The notes under the pieces are model-generated. The model was not told the DNA's origin, ran no database searches, and was given only the letters and a program-made list of their open reading frames with translations. From JAGTVG01 sp963699805 (GTDB taxonomy: Bacteria > Bacteroidota > Bacteroidia > Cytophagales > Cyclobacteriaceae): a stretch of 64,000 bases of DNA. The stretch lies in assembly GCA_963699805.1 (NCBI GenBank), contig CAVOVH010000009.1, positions 1-64,000 on the forward strand, given 5' to 3'. How positions within the stretch are numbered: position 1 is the first letter of the stretch; every line of letters begins with the position of its first letter. Positions 55,401 to 63,872 of the stretch are shown here, one piece after another. A program made the position numbers and the translations under genes.

Positions 55401-58400
55401 AAATATCAATGTCTGTGCATCTGGAGAATTAAAATTAGTGAGATCGAGGTCAGTAAGTCCGGCTAAATTCTCCACGTCCATAAGTTGAATGATCGCCGGA
55501 TCCCATTGCAGTGTAAACTGAGCTGACTGGATATCGGTGAATCCCTGGACAATGACCGGGATCAGGATTTGATCTCCATTGTTCCCTGATAGATTATTCA
55601 GTGAAAAAGATACATTTTGAACCGGTAATATGGATATATCATAAGTTGTATTGCTGATACAGGGCCCAGGAGTTGTGTAAGTAATGGTATAGGGGCCTCC
55701 CACTGTTGAGGCCGCCAAGTCGATCTCCCCTGTGTTCACATTGGCAAATACAATCGCCGCCGGACCGGTAAACGTCCCTCCGGCCAATCCCGTGATCGTG
55801 GCCAACGGGTTGGCATCTCCCTGGCAGTAACTCGCCTGCGGATAACTGAATGAGGGATCATCCAGGGGAAGGATCGATATCTCAAAAGTTTCAATGTTCG
55901 GGCAATCAGGTCCGGGTGTGGTATAGGTGACCGAGTATGGCCCTCCTGGCGTCGAAGCGGCCAGGTTGACCTCTCCCGTATTGATATCGGTAAATACAAT
56001 TTCTGCGGGTCCGGTGAACGTACCTCCCGGAGTGCCCGTGACCGTAGCCACCGGGTTGGCATCTCCCTGGCAGTAACTGGCCTGCGGATAACTGAACGAG
56101 GGATCATCCTCCGGATTGATCGTTACATCGAAGGTCGTATTGTTGGGACAGGGCCCTGCCGTGGTGTAAGTAATGGTATAGGGGCCTCCCACTGTTGAGG
56201 CTGCCAAGTCGATCTCCCCTGTGTTCACATTGGCAAATACAATCGCCGCCGGACCGGTAAACGTCCCTCCGGCCAATCCCGTGATCGTGGCCAACGGGTT
56301 GGTATCTCCCTGGCAGTAACTCGCCTGCGGATAACTGAATGAGGGATCATCCAGGGGAAGGATCGATATCTCATAGGTGGCACTGTTCGGGCAATCAGGT
56401 CCGGGTGTGGTATAGGTGACTGAGTATGGCCCTCCTGGCGTCGAAGCGGCCAGGTTGACCTCTCCCGTATTGATATCGGTAAATACAATTTCTGCGGGTC
56501 CGGTGAACGTACCTCCCGGAGTGCCCGTGACCGTAGCCACCGGGTTGGCATCTCCCTGGCAGTAACTGGCCTGCGGATAACTGAACGAGGGATCATCCTC
56601 CGGATTGATCGTTACATCGAAGGTTGTACTGTTGGGACAGGGCCCTGCCGTGGTGTAAGTAATGGTATAGGGGCCTCCCACTGTTGAGGCTGCCAGGTCG
56701 ATCTCCCCTGTGTTCACATTGGCAAATACAATCGCCGCCGGACCGGTAAACGTCCCTCCGGCCAATCCCGTGATCGTGGCCAACGGGTTGGTATCTCCCT
56801 GGCAGTAACTCGCCTGCGGATAACTGAATGAGGGATCATCCAGGGGAAGGATCGATATCTCAAAAGTTTCAATGTTCGGGCAATCAGGTCCGGGTGTGGT
56901 ATAGGTGACCGAGTATGGCCCTCCTGGCGTCGAAGCGGCCAGGTTGACCTCTCCCGTATTGATATCGGTAAATACAATTTCTGTGGGTCCGGTGAACGTA
57001 CCTCCCGGAGTGCCCGTGACCGTAGCCACCGGGTTGGCATCTCCCTGGCAGTAACTGGCCTGCGGATAACTGAACGAGGGATCATCCTCCGGATTGATCG
57101 TTACATCGAAGGTCGTACTGTTGGGACAGGGCCCTGCCGTGGTGTAAGTAATGGTATAGGGGCCTCCCACTGTTGAGGCTGCCAAGTCGATCTCCCCTGT
57201 GTTCACATTGGCAAATACAATCGCCGCCGGACCGGTAAACGTCCCTCCGGCCAATCCCGTGATCGTGGCCAACGGGTTGGTATCTCCCTGGCAGTAACTC
57301 GCCTGCGGATAACTGAATGAGGGATCATCCAGGGGAAGGATCGATATCTCATAGGTGGCACTGTTCGGGCAATCAGGTCCGGGTGTGGTATAGGTGACTG
57401 AGTATGGCCCTCCTGGCGTCGAAGCGGCCAGGTTGACCTCTCCCGTATTGATATCGGTAAATACAATTTCTGCGGGTCCGGTGAACGTACCTCCCGGAGT
57501 GCCCGTGACCGTAGCCACCGGGTTGGCATCTCCCTGGCAGTAACTGGCCTGCGGATAACTGAACGAGGGATCATCCTCCGGATTGATCGTTACATCGAAG
57601 GTTGTACTGTTGGGACAGGGCCCTGCCGTGGTGTAAGTAATGGTATAGGGGCCTCCCACTGTTGAGGCTGCCAGGTCGATCTCCCCTGTGTTCACATTGG
57701 CAAATACAATCGCCGCCGGACCGGTAAACGTCCCTCCGGCCAATCCCGTGATCGTGGCCAACGGGTTGGTATCTCCCTGGCAGTAACTCGCCTGCGGATA
57801 ACTGAATGAGGGATCATCCAGGGGAAGGATCGATATCTCAAAAGTTTCAATGTTCGGGCAATCAGGTCCGGGTGTGGTATAGGTGACCGAGTATGGCCCT
57901 CCTGGCGTCGAAGCGGCCAGGTTGACCTCTCCCGTATTGATATCGGTAAATACAATTTCTGTGGGTCCGGTGAACGTACCTCCCGGAGTGCCCGTGACCG
58001 TAGCCACCGGGTTGGCATCTCCCTGGCAGTAACTGGCCTGCGGATAACTGAACGAGGGATCATCCTCCGGATTGATCGTTACATCGAAGGTCGTACTGTT
58101 GGGACAGGGCCCTGCCGTGGTGTAAGTAATGGTATAGGGGCCTCCCACTGTTGAGGCTGCCAAGTCGATCTCCCCTGTATTCACATTGGCAAATACAATC
58201 GCCGCCGGACCGGTAAACGTCCCTCCGGCCAATCCCGTGATCGTGGCCAACGGGTTGGCATCTCCCTGGCAGTAACTCGCCTGCGGATAACTGAATGAGG
58301 GATCATCCAGGGGAAGGATCGATATCTCAAAAGTTTCAATGTTCGGACAATCAGGTCCGGGTGTGGTATAGGTGATCGTATAGGGGCCTCCTAAAACTGA

Positions 58401-59504
58401 AGCACCCAGATCGATCTCTCCGGTGTTGACATCGGCAAAAACAATTTCAACGGGTCCGGTGAACGTACCTCCCGGAGTGCCTGAAATCGTGGCCACAGGA
58501 TTGAGGTCACCTTCACAAAAATTAATTTGTGGATAGCTGAAGGAAGGATTATCCTCCGGATTAATCGTTACATTGAAGGTCGTACTGTTGGGACAGGGCC
58601 CTGCCGTAGTGTAAGTAATGGTATAGGGCCCGCCGGGTGTTGAGGCCGTCAGGTTGATCTCCCCTGTGTTCACATTGGCAAATACAATCGCCGCCGGACC
58701 GGTAAACGTCCCTCCGGCCAATCCCGTGATCGTGGCCAACGGGTTGGTATCTCCCTGGCAGTAACTCGCCTGCGGATAACTGAATGAGGGATCGTCCAGG
58801 GGAATGACGGTTACTTCGGAAATTACTGAAAATTGGTTTGGACAATCGACCACATCAATAACAACACGAAATTGATATATACCTGGTAAAAGCCCTGTCA
58901 CATCATAGGTGGTGTTTCCAGCATTCCCCAAATCATTGATATCGGTCAAAAAATTATCTGTTGAATATTCCCATCTTAATATTTGCCCGGTATGACCCGA
59001 TAAGGTCAATGTTGTTACTGAACCTTCACAGACAGATGAGACGGGTGGATTTAAGGTTCCTCCCAGGAAGGGTGCTGCCTCCAAACGGATGCCAATATCA
59101 GCAGGTCCGGTATATCCCACACCATACAAGGTGGGATTGCTCCCTGGTCCGCAATCTCCATCACTCAAGGCCAGCACATAATCTCCAGGTCTGAGTCCCT
59201 GGAAAGTCACCGTATTGCCCGAGATAATGGGTGGTGGTACCTGATTAGGAAGTGGAAAGGGGGCATTATCATCCCATACTACCTGACCCAGATCAAAATC
59301 CGCCAGCCTGATCCTGAAATTTATTCCATCCGGAGGATCACCATCGTTAAAAGTGAATACAAGGGCCCCATCTTCTTCCTGATAACATTGTTCATCTGTA
59401 GGATCAATGGTCGTTAATGCAGGTGTTGGGCAAACCTGGCTTCTGACCTGAAAGGCATATAACAGGATAACTAAAAAAAATATGAATGATTTACATTTCT
59501 TCAT
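52497..59504 (-). CDS. Giant T9SS-exported protein with tandem Ig-like units, cohesin and SprB-like repeats
   Basis: 2335 aa. Signal peptide 1-22, then an N-terminal domain (about 25-145) ending DIGIRLEA. Residues about 237-1295 are 13 tandem units of 81-82 aa alternating in two types (A with ITGLAGG, B with VTGTPGG), seven A and six B. A cohesin-like domain follows (about 1300-1440, VSFSLNNLSGNNGDQILIPV), then Ig-like units with CxxxIPVLSVSG, then several SprB-type repeats (CPESKDGTIDITVTV, GMGDGEITFSVAGGSGDYSY). The last 85 residues (LIPNIFTPNGDNYNDYFEI then WNGGDYPDGTYFYRL) form a type B T9SS sorting domain. It should be a long surface adhesin. It is followed on the plus-strand side by luxC (convergent). 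Confidence 0.92.
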   Translation of the reverse strand: MKKCKSFIFFLVILLYAFQVRSQVCPTPALTTIDPTDEQCYQEEDGALVFTFNDGDPPDGINFRIRLADFDLGQVVWDDNAPFPLPNQVPPPIISGNTVTFQGLRPGDYVLALSDGDCGPGSNPTLYGVGYTGPADIGIRLEAAPFLGGTLNPPVSSVCEGSVTTLTLSGHTGQILRWEYSTDNFLTDINDLGNAGNTTYDVTGLLPGIYQFRVVIDVVDCPNQFSVISEVTVIPLDDPSFSYPQASYCQGDTNPLATITGLAGGTFTGPAAIVFANVNTGEINLTASTPGGPYTITYTTAGPCPNSTTFNVTINPEDNPSFSYPQINFCEGDLNPVATISGTPGGTFTGPVEIVFADVNTGEIDLGASVLGGPYTITYTTPGPDCPNIETFEISILPLDDPSFSYPQASYCQGDANPLATITGLAGGTFTGPAAIVFANVNTGEIDLAASTVGGPYTITYTTAGPCPNSTTFDVTINPEDDPSFSYPQASYCQGDANPVATVTGTPGGTFTGPTEIVFTDINTGEVNLAASTPGGPYSVTYTTPGPDCPNIETFEISILPLDDPSFSYPQASYCQGDTNPLATITGLAGGTFTGPAAIVFANVNTGEIDLAASTVGGPYTITYTTAGPCPNSTTFDVTINPEDDPSFSYPQASYCQGDANPVATVTGTPGGTFTGPAEIVFTDINTGEVNLAASTPGGPYSVTYTTPGPDCPNSATYEISILPLDDPSFSYPQASYCQGDTNPLATITGLAGGTFTGPAAIVFANVNTGEIDLAASTVGGPYTITYTTAGPCPNSTTFDVTINPEDDPSFSYPQASYCQGDANPVATVTGTPGGTFTGPTEIVFTDINTGEVNLAASTPGGPYSVTYTTPGPDCPNIETFEISILPLDDPSFSYPQASYCQGDTNPLATITGLAGGTFTGPAAIVFANVNTGEIDLAASTVGGPYTITYTTAGPCPNSTTFDVTINPEDDPSFSYPQASYCQGDANPVATVTGTPGGTFTGPAEIVFTDINTGEVNLAASTPGGPYSVTYTTPGPDCPNSATYEISILPLDDPSFSYPQASYCQGDTNPLATITGLAGGTFTGPAAIVFANVNTGEIDLAASTVGGPYTITYTTAGPCPNNTTFDVTINPEDDPSFSYPQASYCQGDANPVATVTGTPGGTFTGPAEIVFTDINTGEVNLAASTPGGPYSVTYTTPGPDCPNIETFEISILPLDDPSFSYPQASYCQGDANPLATITGLAGGTFTGPAAIVFANVNTGEIDLAASTVGGPYTITYTTPGPCISNTTYDISILPVQNVSFSLNNLSGNNGDQILIPVIVQGFTDIQSAQFTLQWDPAIIQLMDVENLAGLTDLDLTNFNSPDAQTLIFTWSTAPGQSLADGLSLFDMRFELIGQSCNSSTIRFIGSPVPILVTDNNLCNANVVITNGSIGVLGTGVSDAPLVAFGDTVNCINDPIPVLSVSGVNIKWYADPALTILVATTNDYIPAIDNTDLADTVFYATQTIGTCSESLPDSSRIQYITVPEPPSIPQPVYTLCLFAAPPSLVASGTNVQWFADNTLTIKLADGNTFIPAPGELDTSVEGTTIFYVTQDNQCGMSSYSEVQVDMIDCGVNCNDFETTASAQNTSCPESKDGTIDITVTVPVSGTNQFSLDGGITYFDFNNPNSTQTPDTLSVGTYEILVRALGSGCYPDTSLVNIESQVIFTTTIDKVEPTCGMGDGEITFSVAGGSGDYSYTLHLPNGSVLSNTSGVFTGLRSGVYQYDLLDNNSGCTLTLQEIILNDSNAITATADPDSFENALCYGEPMGRAIINVSGGSDNSYEYSLNGNTWTDFISGEYIENLPPNGTYIVLIRQSAADLCFEQVQVTINNEYPPTDFAYSSTMASCDLEDGSISIDTITGGAAPYEISIDFDPFIAVDLNNLPVFNNLSGGFKNIRIQDVNGCIFENDQVFVDFPGYLIADVQHIPPTCAGEGKDGIVSVFIGSNVNTILPPYQFGFASAGTPENEVVLQPIIPDNLVTIDTLGNGSYYVLFSPANGCPSRMDIDVAGGPFAIDFTVSQVNDAACKGGTGSILIENITGDVNSDFTIELIAMPSLDPVFSADFTYGDISGGLTIDGTLANGFTAGEYRIQIRQDQNGCELVAVSDNFMISEPDEYFDFNVTGIENSLKNLPTGSISILLLPSGSEPYETSLELRTPFFPGQEIIRDWTGFPGGSGNYSFTHEELYSGIYEVSVRDQLGCLIMQEVTVGYDSALLIPNIFTPNGDNYNDYFEISNLPKSGSGTSLVITNRWGNIIFESDDYNENNLWNGGDYPDGTYFYRLNIPNQGSYSGWIEIWRGH
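55620..58796 (-). repeat. Tandem 489-bp repeat array within the giant gene
   Basis: Seven A units and six B units at a period of 489 bp (163 codons, one A plus one B). The central copies are nearly identical at DNA level. Variant sites alternate from copy to copy: the B unit ends CPNIETF or CPNSATY in turn, and begins GPTEIVF or GPAEIVF in turn, so the real recent duplication unit in the centre is 978 bp. The outermost B copy (B1, near 58310-58550) is clearly more diverged. Confidence 0.92.
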
Positions 59505-59513
59505 TCCTGATTT

Positions 59514-59954
59514 TTAATCATGAATACGTATCCCCGAATGGGGTAATCCTGAGTATCCCCAGCCTATGACCTGTTTTTCACAACCCGTATTTTCAATAAT
59601 AACCACATAATCCCCAGGAGATAGGTTATTTATTATCACACTGTTGCTCCTGATAGAGACAGATAATCCCTCGCTTTCAACCACCTGTTTTTTTCTTTCT
59701 GAATCAAAATAATAGGATCCATCATCCATATTATATAATGAAAGCCCCATCTGTCTGAAATTAACATCCGAGGAGTATTCAATGTCGATTTGATGACGTG
59801 ACTGATCCACTTTTATCTCAACTTCTTCAGGATTGATTTCAGGACACTGACCACTGACTGTGATGATGGAGGTGAAAAAAATAAGCATCGTGACCAGCGT
59901 CCCAAGTGCGATTTTTTTCAGAACTGGTTGATTATGCATAAAAAAGTTACCCAC
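59514..59954 (-). CDS. Secreted companion protein
   Basis: 146 aa (or 141 from the ATG at 59939, MHNQPVLKKIALGT). A hydrophobic export signal (LVTMLIFFTSIITVSGQ) is followed by about 110 residues. The C-terminal part NNLSPGDYVVIIENTGC then VIGWGYSGLPHSGIRI resembles the N-terminal domain of the giant protein (LRPGDYVLALSDGDCG then YGVGYTGPADIGIRLE), so the two share a domain. It lies 9 bp upstream of the giant gene on the same strand and is probably in its operon. It lacks a T9SS sorting domain. The role is unknown. Confidence 0.78.
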   Translation of the reverse strand: MGNFFMHNQPVLKKIALGTLVTMLIFFTSIITVSGQCPEINPEEVEIKVDQSRHQIDIEYSSDVNFRQMGLSLYNMDDGSYYFDSERKKQVVESEGLSVSIRSNSVIINNLSPGDYVVIIENTGCEKQVIGWGYSGLPHSGIRIHD

Positions 59955-60340
59955 ATCCTGAAATTTATATCAAGTATTTATACCGTTGTATCGTTAAAAG
60001 TAATTTTACAATGATTCATCCCGAAGGATTTGCTGGATCCCGGGAGTGGAATTGACACAATTTTATGAAAAATAATGTTTTTAAAAAAATGGAAAATCCC
60101 TGATTTTATATTTTTTTCAATAAAAATCTGGAATGTGATGGATTTAATATCAAAATGTTCCAAATATTGGCCAAATCCATTGAGGAAATTATTTTAAATC
60201 CATACACTGAATAAAAGATATAGGTGAAAAATAATTGAGATCATCGTGAAAATAGAATTTTCTCAATGTGTATTATCCGCATTGATTCAACCTGGATCTC
60301 CGGGTTTTAAAACAATATATTAGAAAAAACCAGACATGTC
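59955..60340. other. AT-rich intergenic region upstream of the giant-protein operon
   Basis: 386 bp with no convincing open frame or RNA gene. Short inverted words (TGGATTT/AAATCCA near 60139-60182) are present. It presumably carries the promoter for the minus-strand operon, but no clear TAnnTTTG was assigned. Confidence 0.45.
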
Positions 60341-61261
60341 CTAAAAGGAAAACCTTTGCTTGAAATCCTGTAATTCAGCATAAAGATCAGAAGGATTCGT
60401 ATAATCGATAAATTTTCGAAGTGACGAATCCGGAGAGACTTTTAGATCCCTGAGTGAAAGATGTTGATTGATAAAAATGAATTCGAGGGTTGGGTAGAGT
60501 ACCTTTAGTACGTCCACAATATCAAGAATTGAATAATTCTTATCCACAATATTGTAAATCCCGGATGGAACATCATGCGTGACCAGTTTAAGCATGGTGT
60601 CAGACAATAGGCTCACACTGACAAATGATCTCGATTGTTTGCCGTCTCCATGAATGGAAATGCGATTATTGAAATTCGCATCGAACATGAATTTATTAAT
60701 CACTGCATCAAACCTCATACTTTTGCTGTAACCATAAACATTCCCACAACGTAGGATGTATGTATTGATTTTTTTCAACAACCGCTTTACATGGTCTTCA
60801 CCACGTAATTTTGAGATGCCGTAAAAAGTCTTTGCATTTGGGATCGATTCTTCATTTAAAAATTCTGTGGAAGATCCGTAAACAGAAGTACTGCTTGTAT
60901 ATATGAATTTCTGAACATCTGAATCCTCCACTGCATTGACGACTTCTGCTGTCCCCCAATGGTTCACCTGTTCATGAAAATGTGCATCGGTATTTGCAAA
61001 AGGTGTAGTTACCCTTGCAGCCAGGTGATAGACCACATCAACCCCACGAAGGATCTGCTGTAATTTTCTCGAATCAAGAATATCCCCGGCAATAAAATTT
61101 ACTTTTTCAAAATTTTTCAGTCTTTTGCCCAGAAAAAGATTGTAATTAAGCCGGCTTAGATTATCATAGATGAGGATCTCTTTAATCTGACTATCCTTGA
61201 CAAGTACTTTAGTCAATTCCGTTCCAACATACCCGGCACCGCCAGTAATTAGGACTTTCAT
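60341..61261 (-). CDS. NAD-dependent epimerase/dehydratase
   Basis: 306 aa extended SDR. The NAD-binding motif is VLITGGAGYVGTEL (3-16), DILDSRKLQQILRGVDVVYHLAA follows, and the catalytic Ser-Tyr-Lys set is SSTSVYGS and the YGISKLRGE motif (Y153/K157 region). It should act on a nucleotide sugar. It starts 6 bp after the APS reductase stop, so the two are probably co-transcribed, but 306 aa is shorter than typical UDP-sulfoquinovose synthases. Substrate unknown. Confidence 0.88.
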   Translation of the reverse strand: MKVLITGGAGYVGTELTKVLVKDSQIKEILIYDNLSRLNYNLFLGKRLKNFEKVNFIAGDILDSRKLQQILRGVDVVYHLAARVTTPFANTDAHFHEQVNHWGTAEVVNAVEDSDVQKFIYTSSTSVYGSSTEFLNEESIPNAKTFYGISKLRGEDHVKRLLKKINTYILRCGNVYGYSKSMRFDAVINKFMFDANFNNRISIHGDGKQSRSFVSVSLLSDTMLKLVTHDVPSGIYNIVDKNYSILDIVDVLKVLYPTLEFIFINQHLSLRDLKVSPDSSLRKFIDYTNPSDLYAELQDFKQRFSF

Positions 61262-61267
61262 TTCAAA

Positions 61268-61924
61268 TCAATTTACTATAAGATCGGTGTGCAAGCCACA
61301 TTCGGTTTTATTCAATCCAAACCACCTTGCTTCACGTTCCTGCATTTCGGGGTCCATGCGTCTGGTACAGGGCTCACAACCAATGCTCAAATAACCTTTA
61401 TCTTCCAGTGGATGTTTTGGAAGATCGTATTTTTTTCGATAATCAAATATCATTTTTGAAGTCCAGTCGAGCAAAGGATGGAAACGAATAACACCATGCG
61501 GTGCCTTTTGTTCCGTTTTAAAACCTTTCCTGTTAGAATTCTGCTCACCCCTGACGCCCGTTATCCAAACATCATGACTCCTCAGGATAAGCTCCATGGG
61601 CATTGTTTTATTCAGGTAGCAACAATGGTCAGGATCAGAAGTGAAAAGCAACTTTCCAATGCTGTCTCTTTGCATAAATTTGGGAGTCATGGGCCTGAGA
61701 TCAATGGTATTGAGACCCAGCTGCTCAGTAACGAGATTTTTATATTCAATGGTCTCAGAAAAATGATATCCGGTATTAAGAAAAAAGATTGGAATGGATC
61801 GGTCTATTCTACTGATAATATGCAGTAAAACGATGCTATGCGTCTGAAAGGATGAAGTAGTAAAAATTCTTTTTCCTTCATCCTTGTATTCAATGACCCG
61901 TTTTTTTATTTCACTGTAATCCAT
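61268..61924 (-). CDS. cysH: Adenylyl-sulfate-type reductase (CysH family)
   Basis: 218 aa. It reduces adenylated sulfate to sulfite. The PP-loop-like N-terminus is FTTSSFQTHSIVLLHII. The catalytic cysteine is C209 in KTECGLH. The pair C101-C102 with C183xxC186 (GCEPCTRR) are the four 4Fe-4S ligands that mark APS (rather than PAPS) reductases. It is followed by the epimerase gene after 6 bp. No other sulfate assimilation gene is in the window. Confidence 0.93.
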   Translation of the reverse strand: MDYSEIKKRVIEYKDEGKRIFTTSSFQTHSIVLLHIISRIDRSIPIFFLNTGYHFSETIEYKNLVTEQLGLNTIDLRPMTPKFMQRDSIGKLLFTSDPDHCCYLNKTMPMELILRSHDVWITGVRGEQNSNRKGFKTEQKAPHGVIRFHPLLDWTSKMIFDYRKKYDLPKHPLEDKGYLSIGCEPCTRRMDPEMQEREARWFGLNKTECGLHTDLIVN

Positions 61925-62372
61925 GATTAAAAAATAATTCAGCGCAAATATAGAAAAATTTAATGTGCCATGGTATAATACGAGATCATTATAATTATAT
62001 AATCCGGGATATTTTCCCCATGTCTTTTCATTTCATGCAGTTCTTTTCCGGTGGCTTTGGGTAGATCATTTTTATGATAAATAATAGCTGCCAGTGATAC
62101 CGGGATTAGATCAACTTAACTCCTTTTCACAAATGCCAGGTCATATAAAATCTATAGGCATATACATTTTTTTTCGTCCTATCACTCTAACTTTCTGATC
62201 TTTCTGCGACCCCGATTTTTTAAAAATATTTTTAAAAAAACTATCATTAATTCAGAAAAATTACATCTTTGATTGCATGAAAATGATTATTATCATTACA
62301 TTGTATATAAGGTTACCATAAATTTATAACACATGCACACAAAATTATTTTTTAACAACTAATGAACTAATT
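61925..62372. other. Intergenic region between cysH and the GIY-YIG-like gene
   Basis: 448 bp. No convincing gene. A minus-strand open stretch (about 61960-62115) reads LPKATGKELHEMKRHG but has no acceptable start codon, so it may be a gene remnant. The rest is AT-rich. Confidence 0.45.
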
Positions 62373-62711
62373 ATGTCAAGAATAGGAACCATTGATTTCA
62401 GGGGTATGACGGGTCATAAGTACACTTTCAATGTATACCCGCTCAATAATCATTTCAGTAAAGATAAAGGTGCTGTTTTTGTAGTTACACAAAGGATCGT
62501 AAAAGCCGATGGACTGGTTGACCATAATTTATTATATGTCGGCACAACAGAAAATATTTCCACAGTAAAAGACATGGTTAAAAAATCAGAATGTTTTTCC
62601 CGGGAACATGCCAATTGCATATGCACCTATTGGGAAGACAATTCTACGACTAGGGTCAAGATTAATGATGATCTGATCAATCATTATCATCCCCCCTGTA
62701 ATTATGAATAA
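62373..62711 (+). CDS. Small GIY-YIG-like protein with degraded active site
   Basis: 112 aa. The core VFVVTQR...LLYVGTTENIS parallels the GIY and YIG strands of GIY-YIG nucleases, and the C-terminal LINHYHPPCN parallels the usual E..LI..Y.P..N helix. However, the position normally held by the metal-binding glutamate reads N/D (KINDDLINHY) and no clear catalytic arginine follows the YVG strand, so nuclease activity is doubtful. No signal peptide. The gene has its own terminator and stands alone between cysH and ogt. Confidence 0.6.
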   Translation: MSRIGTIDFRGMTGHKYTFNVYPLNNHFSKDKGAVFVVTQRIVKADGLVDHNLLYVGTTENISTVKDMVKKSECFSREHANCICTYWEDNSTTRVKINDDLINHYHPPCNYE

Positions 62712-62731
62712 ACCGCTCAAGCGGTTTTTTT
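62711..62731 (+). terminator. Rho-independent terminator of the GIY-YIG-like gene
   Basis: Seven-bp perfect stem AACCGCT (62711-62717) and AGCGGTT (62720-62726), 2-nt loop, then a run of T, immediately after the stop codon. Confidence 0.85.
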
Positions 62732-62910
62732 ATTTAAATTTAGAAATATTAAAATTTTATTGCCTTTGTACTCCCTGCTCTTCCCGGGGGTGGTAACCGC
62801 CTGAATAGTGCCTTCGCCGGGTAAATGCCATTTTCTTATATAATTAATCCGATTGATCACCGAAGAAAAGGTTAGGTCATTCAATTTCATTAAATATCAG
62901 TACTAAATCG

Positions 62911-63468
62911 ATGGATCGTATTTGCTTAAACACTCCAATTGGCTGGTTAAGGATTCGGGGTGATGGAGACTCCATTCATGAAATTTCCTTCGATCCTACA
63001 GGAAATGAGGAATCCGGCAATCAACTGCTGTTAGAATGTGCCAGACAAATAGATGCATATTTTCTCGGGAAATTGAAAAATTTTGATATACCTATCACCC
63101 TTCAGGGTACTCCATTTCAGAAAAAGGTATTGAATGCGGTACGGAAAATACCATTTGGTGAAATAAGGTCTTACCTCCAACTGGCAGATATCCTTGGAGA
63201 TTCAAAAGCAGTCCGCGCGGTTGGAAATGCCAACGCCAGAAATCCACTCCCGCTCATCATCCCCTGCCACCGTGTGATCGGCACCCACGGTTCACTTACC
63301 GGATATGCAGGAGGTATCTGGCGAAAACGATGGCTGCTTCAACATGAATCCAGATATAATCAACTTCCTCTTTTTCTTCACTTCCTTCGTGAGAGGATCA
63401 TCATATCAAAGTCATATGGATGTATTTCATCACGCGTATGGAAAGTGCTGGAATCTACAGACCATTGA
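62911..63468 (+). CDS. ogt: Methylated-DNA--protein-cysteine methyltransferase
   Basis: 185 aa. DNA repair protein that removes O6-alkyl groups from guanine onto its own cysteine C119 in IIPCHRVIG. It has the helix-turn-helix segment GEIRSYLQLADILGDSKAVRAVGNANARNP and the GSLTGYAGGIWRKRWLL end, where most family members stop within a few residues. Here about 38 extra residues (from SRYNQLPLFLHF) follow, and their DNA overlaps the 3' end of folA on the other strand by 91 bp. The extension looks like a lost stop codon. It is convergent with folA. Confidence 0.92.
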   Translation: MDRICLNTPIGWLRIRGDGDSIHEISFDPTGNEESGNQLLLECARQIDAYFLGKLKNFDIPITLQGTPFQKKVLNAVRKIPFGEIRSYLQLADILGDSKAVRAVGNANARNPLPLIIPCHRVIGTHGSLTGYAGGIWRKRWLLQHESRYNQLPLFLHFLRERIIISKSYGCISSRVWKVLESTDH

Positions 63469-63872
63469 TCCAGATTGATCTCTGGGAAATAGGCATCCCC
63501 CTTAAAGGAACCATATACTCTCGTGATATATAATTTATCGGCCAGTGGGAATGCCAGCCTGTAAATCTGTTCACCTCCGATGATGAATATCTCTTCCTGT
63601 TTCGTTTTTTTTGCATATCCAATGATTTCATCCAGGGAATGGAAGATCAATACGTTTTCGAGGGTCAATTCACTGTTCCGTGTGATCACCACATTCGTTC
63701 GGCCGGGTAAAGGTTTCCCGATTGAATCCCATGTTTTTCTTCCCATTATAATATAATGGCCCATCGTGATCCTTTTAAAATTTTTCAGATCATCTGGAAG
63801 ATGCCAGAGAAGCTTATTTCCCTCTCCAATCACCCCCTGATCCGCATAGGCTACAATGATTGATAGAGTCAT
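63378..63872 (-). CDS. folA: Dihydrofolate reductase
   Basis: 164 aa, full length. It makes tetrahydrofolate with NADPH. Visible motifs are IVAYADQGVIGEGNKLLWHLPDD with the substrate-binding aspartate near residue 27, YIIMGRKTWDSIGKPLPGRTNVVITR, and IFIIGGEQIYRLAFPLADKLYITRV. Its start overlaps the fmt stop by 4 bp (ATGA), so translation is probably coupled. The 3' end overlaps ogt in antisense by 91 bp. Confidence 0.96.
   Translation of the reverse strand: MTLSIIVAYADQGVIGEGNKLLWHLPDDLKNFKRITMGHYIIMGRKTWDSIGKPLPGRTNVVITRNSELTLENVLIFHSLDEIIGYAKKTKQEEIFIIGGEQIYRLAFPLADKLYITRVYGSFKGDAYFPEINLDQWSVDSSTFHTRDEIHPYDFDMMILSRRK

Noticed and set aside
55736..58063. Five 123-codon minus-strand frames at a spacing of 489 bp
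   Set aside because: These are shadows of the tandem repeats in another frame of the giant gene, not separate genes.
61960..62115. Short minus-strand open stretch with LPKATGKELHEMKRHG
   Set aside because: There is no acceptable start codon after the upstream stop, so it is at most a gene remnant.
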